Source: Berberis thunbergii (Eukaryota; Streptophyta; Magnoliopsida; Ranunculales; Berberidaceae). From it: a stretch of 64,000 bases of DNA. Made by a program: the position numbers and the translations under genes. This document shows positions 47,263-58,549 of the stretch, piece by piece. The notes beneath the pieces are model-generated. The model ran no database searches and was not told the DNA's origin. It saw nothing but the letters and a program-made list of their open reading frames with translations. Location: the NCBI GenBank assembly GCA_003290165.1, contig QNQO01007579.1, positions 124,001-188,000 of the forward strand, in the 5' to 3' direction. Numbering within the stretch: position 1 is the stretch's first letter; each line of letters starts with the position of its first letter.

Positions 47263-48344
47263 CTGCAGAAAAATGATTCCAACAAATCAAACTTACATGG
47301 AGTTGATGAGATATTTATCAAGTGAGTTTGAAAGCCACCTTAACGAAGATCATGAAGCTTCTACACATATTTTCAATACCAAACAATGCTACATACAAGC
47401 TATCATTTAGAACAGTGGCAAAGACAAAGCATTCTATCCTGAATAAATAGTCCCCATCAGCCTAACGCGTATCCACCATCTTGCCACGGCCTTACCACCA
47501 GTCCAGGACGCAGCACAGTCCGCAGCCTCTCCCTGCTCCGAAAAATAGGGGACACTCTGTTTTACAACAGTGTGCCTTGCCAGCACTTGGTTCCAGGACC
47601 TACCATTGCCCAAACACTAACGTTTGTAAACTACTTGTTTGACAGAGAAGTAGAGTTGGTACGTGCTGAACACCCTCCCCAAACACTAATCAACTCCTTA
47701 GGCACTAATCGGTGTTCTCTCCCAAACTGCATAGACAAGTTGAAAATTTACATTTCCATGGAAAACTTGTAAACTACATTCATGCATACATAATAAAATC
47801 TTTTAAAAAAATGAACCTATATAACTAAGTAGTTCCATCTTATTTTTTGAATTCGAACAAGATAACTAAGGCCGATTTTCGTTCCTCCCAAAAGATACTA
47901 CTTATTGTAGGAAAATCATGACTAATAAGGAACACAAGAAAATATGAAAACAATGAATGTACTTAAAGTAGACATTTTCATTTTTCCTTCTTTAACTACT
48001 AATGCTCTTGATGTCATCAAGATGCATGTTGTGTGATGTCATATAAACAAGAAAATTTTTAACCGACCTACCTTAAGAGTGATGGGATAACAAGAAGAGA
48101 TCAAGGCTAAAAAAGACTATTGAGTAAACCAATTAAGCTAGAATACCCAAATGATCAAGCTCATAACAATACAAACACACAGACATGGCTAAAAAAACTA
48201 TTGAGTAAATCATGTTGATGGTCTATACATAGTAGTAGACTCAAATCCCTCCAATTGAAATGTTCCCTTGTACATAATAAACATTAGTGCTTAACAAAAG
48301 TCTCAAAAAATTAAAGAAGACCCTATACTCACCAAGTAGTTCTT
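47263..48344. other. CACTA-3 filler between fragments
   Basis: Mostly AT-rich, with a GC-richer patch at about 47470-47600. No confident exon or known repeat was found. Confidence 0.4.
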
Positions 48345-48452
48345 CTACCGCTTCTTCAATAGCAAAGGACCAACATTATCTCCAGTGTCTTTGTTGTGCT
48401 TCACATGAGTTCCATCACATAGAGGAAATGTACCTGACCTCCAACAGCTGCC
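48345..48452 (-). pseudogene. Captured last exon of a NEET (CDGSH iron-sulfur) protein
   Basis: The minus strand reads [14 protein letters not shown] and then [19 protein letters not shown] and a stop, matching the C-terminus of plant NEET, a 2Fe-2S protein of organelles. The last two Cys and the His of the CDGSH cluster are present; the first Cys pair (CRC) is altered to SC. The native stop codon is retained. Confidence 0.85.
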
Positions 48453-49339
48453 AAACACCCCAACACCCCAATTATATCTCACCCATATGTTTCACAATCC
48501 AATGAGGCAATGAACAAAGACAGAAATGAGAGAATGTTGAATAGCTTACCTGTTGTTTTGAGTGGTTATCTTAGTCTTCTTCTTCTCCTCTTCAGAAATC
48601 GAGCTCGAGAAAAGAGAAAGTGAGTTCTAGGGTTTGCTTTGCTGAAAGAAGAAAAAAAAATTAGAAGAAGAGATCAACAAAAAAAATCAAACTGTTTTGC
48701 TTTGCTGAAAGAAGAAAAAAAAATTTGAAACAGATCTGAACCAATTTGAATGTCAAAGAATGCGATATCTTGTTGCAGTATGGCTTTCAAGTACAAATTC
48801 CTTAGTCGTGCGGACTGCCTTTCCCCTGTAACCATCTAGCAAGCTAGCTTTGACAAAAAAACAAGAATGTGATAACTCTTTGTTGACAAGCTTTCAACAA
48901 GTTTTCTATTGTCTATGTGACAAGAAAATGATTCTGTATATCAACCAAAGATGCAAACATAGTATACTTAAGGAAGAATGATGCAACTGCAGATCCAACA
49001 CCCAGATAAACAAATCTCAGACATACCTGAGAAGACGATAATGCAAAGAAAACATAATGAAGTTACCGTTCAAACACCACTAAAAGTCCGGAAATGGATC
49101 AACCCATTCCTTATTGGTTTTTTAAATGCTTCATTGGCTACAACAAAGACAAAGAATGATAGCATCGAGTACTTCACGTGGCAGTAACTAATTAAGCATA
49201 CTAATGAAAGTAATTGCATCTAACGATCTACATTTTTTTCTTAATCAGAAATTCATCCTTAAAACTAACACGATGAGATGAATACTAAAATGAAAGGAAG
49301 CATATAGTAATTTTTGAACTAGTTTAGAAGTTCATGTAC
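48453..49339. other. CACTA-3 filler between fragments
   Basis: No recognised exon. A stretch at 48540-48640, rich in Glu/Lys codons on the minus strand with a GTAAGC donor, could be leader sequence of a captured gene. A 'GCTTTGCTGAAAGAAGAAAAAAAA' phrase occurs twice at about 48637 and 48695. Confidence 0.35.
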
Positions 49340-49512
49340 CTTTGAAACTCATGAACAATGTTATTGTTATCTGCAGTTACTCCAAAGGTGTTAATTAGCT
49401 CCCCAAGGAGAAATGTCATAATAGGGGCAGAAATTCCATTCACAATAGCAGCACTTGCTCCCTGAATGATCAATACAACGTCCAACGGATTAGAATATAT
49501 GAACAGCTTGTA
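49340..49512 (-). pseudogene. Captured ABC transporter B (MDR/ABCB) fragment
   Basis: The minus strand reads YKLFIYSNPLDVVLIIQG and then ISAPIMTFLLGELINTFG, NNNIVHEFQ and a GTACAT donor. It matches the start of the first membrane domain (TM1 and following loop) of plant ABCB transporters. No nucleotide-binding domain. The N-terminal side is replaced by GC-rich unrelated sequence. Confidence 0.78.
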
Positions 49513-49830
49513 TAATGGACAACAGCCCAAGCAGTCAGCTCCCAGCAACCCGGACAGCACCAACGCAAGCTCTGTTTGGCAGCAGCATGCAGAAAAACCC
49601 GCAAGCCTCCCAGCAGACCTCAACCACAGCTCAAAACTGGTGTGCTAACCGCGCACGCTGAAACCCGCTGCGCCCAGAAACAGCACGTATAGAAGACACG
49701 CTGAATCGCACTATGTCTGGATCAACATCGCACTCTGTCTGCAATGCAGAGCACGCTGAAACTGCAGCGCACCCTGCCTGGGACGCGCTCTGTGCTGCAG
49801 TGTTTCCTTGGAGACAATTGACTGCCATAC
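49513..49830. other. GC-rich unrelated patch beside the ABCB fragment
   Basis: A clearly GC-richer stretch with repeated words such as CACGCTGAAAC, CGCACT and CTGTCTG. It abuts the ABCB coding homology at its 5' side. Possibly another capture or a small insertion; its origin was not recognised. Confidence 0.4.
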
Positions 49831-50229
49831 CTGACAGTTAGATGAAATAAATACATAAATAATTAAAACTCCAAATGCAAACTTCACAAAAGGCAGTCAA
49901 GCAATGAGAGTCTTAAATATGTATATTGATCATAAATAAACATGAAAAAAGTAAATATAGTCAGAAAATTCACCATTAGACTCTTGGCTTTTGGGTGTTT
50001 TTGTCTTGAAAATAGAACTCCTGTATAAAGAAAGACATCATAATCAATATCAAAAGCAATAGACATAAATATGAGAACAAAGCAAACTGTAGTATATGCA
50101 CCATAGCAATCAAATATGAACTAAGGTCATACCAATTGTTGCGAATGAGAATTCAAATAGAAGAAGCAATGTTTCAAATGGGATGAGGCAAGCAATAGTC
50201 ATTTTGTGGTTAAGTCTATAGATACTTGC

Positions 50230-50445
50230 ACTTAAGCATCAGCTAGTTACCTTAAAATGAACAATCACGTGCCCGTAGTGTATTTTACTCAGCTCCTCTT
50301 TTGCTGCCACCATTACATTGCTTCCAACATAGTTGTAACTATCAATCATCAAGTTCCACATGATTTTTACACCATACGAAGAAATCACCAACGTCCAAAT
50401 CCCCCATCATGTCTCCTTTTGGATCACTCTTGTAAAGTTTCACCC
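50230..50445 (-). pseudogene. Unrecognised exon-like stretch in CACTA-3
   Basis: The minus strand gives TRVKLYKSDPKGDMMGDLDV and, in a neighbouring frame, SYNYVGSNVMVAAKEELSKI and HYGHVIVHFK before a GTAAC donor. The composition and the splice-like end suggest captured coding sequence with a frameshift. I do not recognise the family. Confidence 0.35.
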
Positions 50446-50512
50446 TAGTCCTGAATTTGAAGCATAAGGAAAGTCTGATATCTGTTGCAGGGTTCAATGA
50501 TCCATGACAAGC

Positions 50513-52000
50513 TCAAGAGAATTGATGGATAGGATCTACAACCTCTATTGCTATCGCAATGACATTCTTTTCCCAATCACAAACTTTGTAAGTCCTTGAC
50601 ACTGAAGGAACAGGATTGCTTGGAGAAGGAAACCTCGCAACACCTTGAGAAGATGATGGTAATGGAGATGGTGGTAATGGAGATGGAGGTAATGGAGATG
50701 GTGGTAATGGAGATGGAGGTAATGGATTTTCTTGTTGCTTTGTCGATTGTGCACGGGATGATGGTGTATCTTCAGTTCTTTGTGTCCCTCCTTGTGTTCC
50801 CTCACTTGTTGATGGTCTCACATAAGTTCCACTTTCAAGTCTCTCTCGTATCCATCTAACATTTTCTTCCAATCTATCATATTTTTCGCTAAATTTTTTT
50901 ACTTCCAATGTTTTTTCCAAAGCAATGAACGAGCGGGAAGTGCAGCATCATACTTCCTTTTAGAGATGGTGGTTCCAACACAACGAGTACGTCCCCTCGC
51001 TTCTTGGCCAAACACTTGGCCTAGAGGATCATCATCAATAGTGAGGTCAGAGGTACCCTGGGTTGAAGATTCCTGCAAGGTGGCTTTTTTTGCTTTAACT
51101 TGTTCCTTCAAAAGAATGAAAAAAATAAAATAAATTCGGACACAAATAATATTCAAACAACTACAAAGTAAATTAAGAATTGTGTATAAAAGACATCATT
51201 GGGCACATACCATATATAGTTCAGAACCATGCGTAGGTTTTCCATCCTTTCCCATATGACAAGCAATCCATATGTCAGTGCGTGTGACTGGTTCCCCATC
51301 AGGGTTCTTCTCAACCTATATACTTGAAAGATTAGTCTCAGCCTATATAGTTAAATGGTATATAATATTGTACTAGTAGCTAGAAACTCAATTACCATTT
51401 CATACTCTACTTCTGCAGCACTCTTTTGGCCACCCCCCCATACATACTTTGAAGCCTTTTTGTTTTTTGCATTTTGGGATCTAATTGCCTTCGCTACAGG
51501 GGTGCTTTCATAGCGAGCAAACTCCTTCCAATCCTCCTCTCTTGCACCATTTGGAACATGCTTCTCTTGTTCCTCAATGGTAGAATACTTATCCAAATAA
51601 TTCCTCCTAAGATCTTCCTTGAACCTTCTATAATATTCATGCATTTTCAAATGCACACTCCTTTTCACATAATTTGGGATGTCGTAGTCACGCTGCAAAT
51701 AAGCCATTGAGATATAAGTTGAAAATAAAATAAGACATTATGAAAATCAATGATGTAAAATCTCACCTTGAGGCCATTCCACACATCCTCTTTGTAGTTA
51801 TCAGTAACATGGTGCCAACCCTTGAATTTGATGGGCACATGGATTTCAGCAAGCTTTCCAATGTTTTTATTGAAATTTCTAGCACCATGTCCAACTGCTA
51901 AATTGTGGAGGTTGAACTGTATGGTCTATTTAACTTCACTGTCATCATTTGTAGATCTAGTGACATCAATGGTGGAGAGATTGCCGCGAGTACTATCCAT
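50513..52000 (-). pseudogene. TNP1-like CACTA protein (Plant transposase, Ptta/En/Spm family)
   Basis: Exons on the minus strand: 52000-51767 (Met start; FNKNIGKLAEIHVPIKFKGW, one TAG stop near residue 25), 51692-51396 (YVKRSVHLKMHEYYRRFKED and ARYESTPVAKAIRSQNAKNK), 51315-51211 (NPDGEPVTRTDIWIACHMGK) and 51105-50513 (GQVFGQEARGRTR, a coiled stretch, a Pro-rich tail). The order matches Transposase_24 (PF03004). It likely binds the subterminal repeats. Besides the stop, a frame change near 50920 is needed, so it is probably inactive. Confidence 0.82.
50658..50725. repeat. 15-bp minisatellite in the TNP1-like tail
   Basis: GGTAATGGAGATGGT/GGA units repeated about four and a half times. On the coding strand they encode a run of PLPPS repeats, an in-frame expansion in a disordered tail. 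Confidence 0.85.
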
Positions 52001-52227
52001 TTCTATCAATGACATTATAGATATTAACCATTATCAAATAAAAAAAAATAAGAATCAACTATATACACTACATTTATAGATAACAACTAAAGCTTGTATT
52101 CATTGAGTTTTATCAAAAACTCTGGCTTCTAAAAAATTATAGGTAATTAAAATTGACTATAAAGTTGGTTTCCTTTATGTATTGCTTTTGTATGTTGCCT
52201 TCTTTTATTTTCCTGTTAATGCATCAG

Positions 52228-52735
52228 TGTGTCCACTTGTTTTCGGAATTTACTGGGAATCTTCAAGGTTATGAAGAAATATGACAAAGGTAAGATCCTT
52301 ATAAAACCCAATGTCTCTTTTGCAAATCCTAGAAATTTTAATACGTATGTGTTTATGGACACAGGTACCCTAACATGTATCTATGAAGATCTTCATAGTA
52401 TGTAATGTTGTTTCAATTGATGTAGGTGGCTTTGAGAAATGTATCAAGATCTTACTTGAACATGGTTGATAAATCCTACATTAGCAGCTCAGATGAGGTA
52501 AGGTTCTGGAATTCATCAGGGTATCATAATCTGAATTGTACTAGTTTTACAAGTATAGTTGTCTTCATTAACGTAACTGTTCTGGTTTTGCTTGTGAACT
52601 CCAAAGATTACCAGACTCATTGAGAGGGTGGAAGCTACATTTATCAAGCACTTCTCTAGTTCAAACCACAGTAAGGCCATGAACACCTTGAGACCCAAAG
52701 TGAAGAAAGAAAGGCATCAAATTACATTTTTTTGG
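52228..52735 (+). pseudogene. PHO1: Captured PHO1 (phosphate exporter) fragment, three exons
   Basis: Plus-strand exons: about 52228-52289 (FKVMKKYDK, GTAAG donor), 52426-52497 (SRSYLNMVDKSYISSSDE, GTAAGG donor) and 52607-52735 ([34 protein letters not shown]). The order matches the end of the SPX domain and the following region of plant PHO1. No EXS membrane domain is present. It runs opposite to the TNP1-like gene. Confidence 0.85.
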
Positions 52736-53130
52736 GTAAGAAGTGAAATCACGGGATTCACTAATTTAAGGAAAACTTAGTCCTTCTGATGATAAAGGAG
52801 TGAGTTTTCTTGTATTCGCCTAACTTAGATTCATGCAAGAACCAAGCAACCAAAGCAAAGGTTTTTTTTTTTTTTTAGGAAATTGAGTAGAGGTTATTTA
52901 GGATCCCCAAACCAAAACGAAGCTGGATTTACTAATTTCGAATATTTGGTTTTATGTTTAGGTTTCTTTACTAGTTTATTTACATTTTGATAAAACCAGC
53001 CCATTTTAATGTGTATCCCTCTTTAATGGCATCTAGCATTTCCTTATAGCTTGGTCGAAGCTAGAGGCAATCTAATGATGATACAATTAAACTGTAAGAA
53101 ACCATAAAATCCAAAGGGTTGAGTACTCAC

Positions 53131-53208
53131 GAGCAAGAACTTTTGTTTCTTTATCAAGCTTCCTCGTGTTCAAAGTAGTGCCACTGGAGGCAGCCTTGTT
53201 TGTTCCTG
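53131..53208 (-). pseudogene. Captured MBF1 (multiprotein-bridging factor 1) exon
   Basis: A 78-nt minus-strand exon between a CAG acceptor and a GTGAGT donor reads AGTNKAASSGTTLNTRKL and DKETKVLA, matching the N-terminal region of plant MBF1 just before its helix-turn-helix. The DNA-binding domain is absent. Confidence 0.82.
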
Positions 53209-54502
53209 CTGTAGCTGGAAGATAGACAATAAAGCAACATTATCATTGGGAATCCCATGTCAAGATAATGAAATATTCAAGAAACCACGATGTTCTTCCA
53301 AAAAGAAGAATCACTAGTCTAGCGCCAACTTGAATGTACAGTTAACTCTTCCGAGCAAATTTGATCTTTGTCAGACTAACATGGTAAATATAACAAAAAA
53401 GTCCTCACTTCTTTTGCATATTAAAGTGTCCAGCATAAAAATGCATTACAGCACTAAGCTAAACAAGTTAATATTTGGTCATTAGACATGACCGCTGTCA
53501 CCAACATATAGCTCCAATTCAACAAAAAGACCACTTGAAAGAATGCTTCAGTTGATTAGAATAAATTGGACAGATCAATGATATGACCACTGACCAGTGA
53601 TTAAAAATGTATAAAATTTGTGGCATACAGTTTGAGATAGCAAAATTTAATATTTCTAAGTGAAAACGATTGACTGGAAACAATTAAAAGTTGAAAAATA
53701 AAATAGAGTGAATGAAATCCATTAGCATCAACAAAACAAAATTTGTGGACCAACATACATATAAACATTTTGTTTTAAAATGCACATTACAAGTTAAAAT
53801 TATCCATTAAAGCTTCCTTGTTGGAGCAAAGCTAGTCCAGAGACTAGCATTTGTATTTAAATCATATAGCAATGACTTACTTCTAAATAAAACCCTAATT
53901 ATGTCATTTGTATGTAAATCCCTGAGATGTATTTTTTGGTTTCAAATTATATCAGGAATTTCATACAAAAATTATAGATTCAAAAAATTAAATTATATTA
54001 GGAATTTATCAGGCATACGGTTTTGAGCCCTAGAGATTCAAACCCTAATTTCAAAAAACCTCTAAATAAAACCTACAGATTCAAAAAACAATTCAGGAAC
54101 CCTAGAGATTCAAAACCTCTACATTCAGGAACCCTAATTTCATCAAACATAAAACAGAGAGAGAGATAGAGTACCTGTACGAGAGAATGGTTGCAGTGGC
54201 TGATCGATTTTGAAGACGCTGAGTACTAAGGAGGGAAGACCAGGGAAGGAGGGGAGGAAGGAAGTCGAGGGAGGAGCAGGGAAGTCGAGGGAAGAGGGAA
54301 GTCGAAGGAGGGAGCAGGGAAGTCGAGTGGTACGGCTCGATGCCGATGTCGATGTCGATGTAGAGTCAAGGGAGAGGGAGAGGGTCGATGTCGAGTGGAG
54401 GGAGCAGGTTTGTGGAGGGGAGGGAAGGTTTGTCGATGGAAGTCGAGTGGAGGGAAGATCGAGGGCCGAAATAGCCTGCCCAATTTTTTTTAGCTTTTAA
54501 TG
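53209..54502 (-). other. CACTA-3 5' region
   Basis: AT-rich sequence to about 54160, then a G/A-rich block (54225-54480) of repeated GGGAAGTCGAGGGA-like words just inside the subterminal array. No exon was recognised. As the 5' end it may hold the leader and promoter. Confidence 0.45.
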
Positions 54503-54801
54503 TAGCCACGGTTTTGAGCCGTTGCTAGAGCTAGCCACGGTTTAGAACCGTTGCTAAATTTTTTTCGCAACGGTTTTAAGCCATTGCTAATAGTACCCAC
54601 GGTTTTGAGCCGTTGCTACCAATAGCCACGGTTTTTAGCCGTGCCAAATATACCAACGGTTTTAAGCCGTGGCCAGGTTTATTTTTACCACGGTTTTAAG
54701 CCGTTGGTACTTACAACTACGATTTTTGGCCGTGGCTAATAAACCAATGGTTTAGAATCGTGGCCAACTCGGCGTAGCTAAATTGGCCTTTTGGTGTAGT
54801 G
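54503..54801. repeat. CACTA-3 5' subterminal array and terminus
   Basis: About a dozen CCACGG...CCGTTG/CCGTGG sites ending CTTTTGGTGTAGTG, the same layout as 12610-12826 and, inverted, 35110-35355. Confidence 0.88.
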
Positions 54802-56560
54802 CAACTAATACAAGAGGGAGGACTTTCCAACAAGAGCAAGCAGAAGGATCAAATTGGAGAATCTGCTAATAAAACCCATCCCTCAAGCAGTGGTGAATAA
54901 TCTGGGCAACCCAATTTCTCATCATCAATTCATTGGCCACGACCCATGGTGACTCTCAAGCTAACTTAAATCTAAAACCGCTAAACTCGATTTTCCACAC
55001 TTTGATGGAGATAATCCTAGGAAATAAAAATGGAGTTCTAAATGGGAGTACTACTTTCAACTGCACAGTATTATGGAAGAAAATAGAGTTCCCATTGCTT
55101 CCATCTACCTTGATGGAAGGGTTGAAACATGGTATATGAGTTGCAAATGTGGGCAAACAAACAATTCGATGGACTGATTTTATTAGTGATTTATACTTTA
55201 GATTTTAATCTATGTATGATGATGATTTTGTGGGAAAGTTTAACAAGCTCACTCAAGAAAATACAGTAGAGGAGCATTATGAAGAGTTTGAGGGACTCCA
55301 AGTCTCGTATGATGGCTACAAATCAACAATAAGATGAAGGGTATTATGGGTCAAAATTTTTTTAGCGGGTTAAAAAATGAAATCAATAACCCTATTCAAA
55401 TGTTTATACCTACAACAGTCAACCAAACCTTTGATCTAGCTAGGTATTGGGATAGAGTTGGCTTGAATAGTCCCACATCAAGTAAGGAGGAGTCGTCACT
55501 AAAGTTTATAAGGAGTGGTCCATTCCCTAATAGTAACGAGGCTTTTTAAGATTAAAAAAACCCACACCCGTGGCCCAGATGGTAGGCCCAAGTTGCGGTG
55601 TTTAAGTTGGGGACAATATCGTTGCTATGTATAGTGGACCTAGGTCCGTGCACGCGCTTAGCGCACCCCAACAAGTGGTATCAGAGCCGATGGTTCGGTA
55701 GGGACTTGGCAAGGTGGAGCAGGTGCAGGCGCCACATTGTTCAAGGGATCAGGCGCGAGGTAGCGAGCTAGGTAGAACATCGCATGTGCGCTGTTCGAGG
55801 TGAAGATGCAGGCGGCACATTGTTCTGGGGATTAGACGCGAGTTAGCGAGCCCGGTAGAGCGTCGCATGTGCGCGGTCCGCTAGATGAATGGATCCAGAT
55901 TAGGTTCCAGATCCTTGCCAAGAGAATGTATCCTACAAGTTCGGACGAGGTGGAGTTAGTGCGGTGGTTGCGTTTAAGGTGGAGCCAATAACGTCGTGAT
56001 AGCAGCCTGTAAACCTAGTGCTACCCACAGGATTGTGGTCGCACATGAGACCCAAGGAGGAGGTGTACTTCGAGATGTTGTTGACTAGTAGATGGATTGT
56101 AGGATGTGTGACGATTGGCGCCAAAGGTGGAGATTGTTGGGATAGAGTTGGCTTGAATAGTCCCACATCAAGTAAGGAAGAGTCGTCCTAAAGTTTATAA
56201 GTGATTCACTCCCTAATAGTAACGAGACCTTTTAAGATAAAAAAAAAAACCCACACCCGTGACTTCGGTGCGTGCAATGCGCCCCAACACTAGGAGACAG
56301 AAGAGCACCTATTTCCACATAAACCATCTAAACATTGCTATAAATCCAACATAAATCAGACAAACTACAATCCTCAGCCATATTCCAACCAATGGACTGG
56401 ATCTTCACTGGAAACCAATCATCAGTTGCCTCCTTATCACAACAACCACCCTATCAATCATCAATTGCCTCTTCACACCACCCAAACCTCCTCCATATAT
56501 TCCACCAATTAAGAGACCCACACCCTTGCAAATGAAAAAAAGACGGGAAAAAAGTCTCTG
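54802..56560 (+). pseudogene. Gag of the second gypsy element, split by a TRIM
   Basis: Frames give KLDFPHFDGDNPRKWSS-like words across frameshifts (about 54985-55060), FVGKFNKLTQENTVEEHYEE, then GLKNEINNPIQMF and FDLAR at 55440, where a TRIM is inserted. A Pro/His/Gln-rich tail follows at 56290-56560. Typical of plant gypsy gag; inactive. Confidence 0.72.
55445..56289 (+). mobile_element. TRIM element (terminal-repeat retrotransposon in miniature)
   Basis: 845 bp with direct LTRs 55445-55673 and 56135-56289, both opening (TG)TTGGGATAGAGTTGGC and closing CCCCAACA. A primer site TGGTATCAGAGCC lies three bases after the first LTR (55676-55688) and a purine tract (AAAGGTGGAGA) before the second. 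The 5-bp duplication CTAGG flanks it (55440-55444, 56290-56294). No coding capacity. The second LTR has lost ~74 bp internally. Confidence 0.93.
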
Positions 56561-56640
56561 CTGCAATTGCAAAGAACTCTACAATTGCAAAGTCTCTGCT
56601 ACGTGTGTAGAAAACAACATCTTTATATTTAGATACTCAA

Positions 56641-57140
56641 TTGGAGGGGTCCCATATTGATGATCAACATGAAGATGCTCCCTTGAATAACCAATTGGAG
56701 TATGAAGATCAATTAGAAGTATCCTTCCATGCCATTAATGGGGGTCTCTCAAACAAGACCAGTATGATTCAGGGTCATATAAAATGGAGACATGTACCTA
56801 TACTCATTGACACAGTCAGTACAACCTCATTTGTGGGCCCCAAGGTCTTCAAGGAGGTTAGTTAACCTATTAGAAAAAACCCTCCAATGTGTTTGAGAAT
56901 GATATGAGACTGTTACCCTTTAGTAGTTGTGATTTGGTGCTAGGTGAGGATTGGTTAAGACAATTTGGAGACATCACCTTGAATATTCAGAAGCTTCTTA
57001 TTACATTTAAGAGTAAGGGTCAAACTATATTCTTGGAAAGAGACACATAACAAGTTTGCCTAAATAAGCTCACTGGTTCTGCTTTGAAGTCTTTAGTAAA
57101 ACACCATCATAATGCCTTTGTGGCTCAGCTGTATTCCATC
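56641..57140 (+). pseudogene. Protease region of the second gypsy element
   Basis: LEVSFHAINGG and MIQGHIKWRHVPILIDTVST place the active site, with DTG mutated to DTV. A later frame gives DLVLGEDWLRQFGDITLNIQ, the usual end of gypsy proteases. Inactive. Confidence 0.75.
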
Positions 57141-57149
57141 TAAACCACA

Positions 57150-57965
57150 CCCCCTATTCCACCTCCAATTACTAGCCTACTCAATTCCTACAAGGACATT
57201 TTCATGAAACCGGCTATACTCCCACCAAGTACGGACCTAGATCACCACATAGCACTAAAACACAACAACAATCCCATAAACCTAAATCCCTACAAAAAAG
57301 GAGGTGGCAGAAAAACACATTGAGCAGATGTTAGAAGCCGGACTTATTACACCAAGCAATAGCCCTATTGTTGCCTCCATCTTATTAGTTTGAAAGAAAG
57401 ATTACTCATGGTGATTATATGTAGATTATAGAAAATTATATGACATTACTTTCAAAGAAAGATTTCCCATGCCAATTTGTTGAAGAATTGCTGGATAAAC
57501 CATATGGTAGTGCTACCATATTTTGGAATATTGACTTAAGGGCAGGTTACCATCAAATATGTGTTCACCCACTAGACACATACTAAACTTCCTTTAAGAC
57601 CCATCATGGGATATTTGAGTTTACAGTTATGCTTTTTGGCCTAACAAATTCCCCTTCATCATTTGAAGCTCTAATGAATAGGATATTTCAACCTTTTCTT
57701 CGAAAATTTGTGTTCGTCTTCTTTGATGATGTATTGATCTACAACCTTAAACCTTTCTTCCCACCTAGAACACGTCACTATTGTCTTCAACATACTCCGA
57801 GTACACTCACTCTATGCAAAAGACACCCTTGAGTATCTTGGCCATGTCTTCAGCAAAAAGGGTGTTTTGTTTGACCCTTCCAAAACTAGTGCAATGATTA
57901 ATTGGCCCACTACGCCTTCTATGCTAAAACAACTCAGGGATTTCCTTGGTCTCACTGGCTATTAC
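57150..57965 (+). pseudogene. Reverse transcriptase of the second gypsy element
   Basis: LLNSYKDIFMKP, the LRAGYHQI region (about 57540), [20 protein letters not shown] and [11 protein letters not shown] (catalytic FDD, about 57715). Then EYLGHVFSKKGVLFDPSKTS and LRDFLGLTGYY. Frameshifts and stops throughout. Confidence 0.85.
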
Positions 57966-58095
57966 TGCATATTGTGTGCAACAGTATGGCTCTGTTGCCA
58001 AATCACTGATAGATCTTCTCAAGAAAAATTGTTTCACATGGTTTATTGAAGTTTCATGTGTTTCACTCACCTTAAGAAGTTAATGAGTTGCACAC

Positions 58096-58480
58096 GTGAT
58101 GGCCTTACTGAATATTAAAGTGCCTTTCACCATCGAAGCTTATGCTAGTCCTAATGGCGTGGGGGTTGTATTTATGCAACAGGGTCAACCCATAGCATAT
58201 TATAGCAAATCTTTGAGTCCAAAGGCAATGGCATTGTCCATCTATGAGGAGTTATTTGCAATTGTTTCAACTGTTACTAAGTGGAGGTCCTACCTCTTGG
58301 AGTCCAAATTCATTCTCAAGACCGATCATCAAAGTATCAAGTATTTGTTGGAACAAAGAATTCTACCTTACTATAATAGAAATGGGTGGCAACTCTTGGG
58401 ATATGACTACACATTTTTTGTACAAGAAAGGTAATGACAACAAAGTAGTTGATGCCATGTCTAGGCGAGATCAGGATGAA
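58096..58480 (+). pseudogene. RNase H of the second gypsy element
   Basis: FTIEAYASPNGVGVVFMQQG, IAYYSKSLSPKAMALSIYEE, YLLESKFILKTDHQSIKYLL and, shifted, NKVVDAMSRRD: the common gypsy RNase H sequence, with the first Asp replaced (EAYAS for ETDAS). Confidence 0.82.
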
Positions 58481-58549
58481 GCATCATGTAATGCCCTTTC
58501 TATGATCACCCCCCAATAGTTGCTTGATATTGCTGCTAGTTATGAACAT

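Larger units (their letters stand above)
43743..54801 (-). mobile_element. CACTA-3: 11-kb CACTA transposon with a TNP1-like gene and six host gene fragments
   Basis: Starts CACTACACAATAAA, ends CTTTTGGTGTAGTG and is flanked by the 3-bp duplication CAA (43740-43742, 54802-54804). The TNP1-like gene on the minus strand shows that the right end is 5'. It carries CAP-D3, leucine aminopeptidase, NEET, ABCB, PHO1 and MBF1 pieces. No TNP2 is seen, so it depends on another element. Removing it rejoins gypsy gag leader sequence. Confidence 0.93.
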
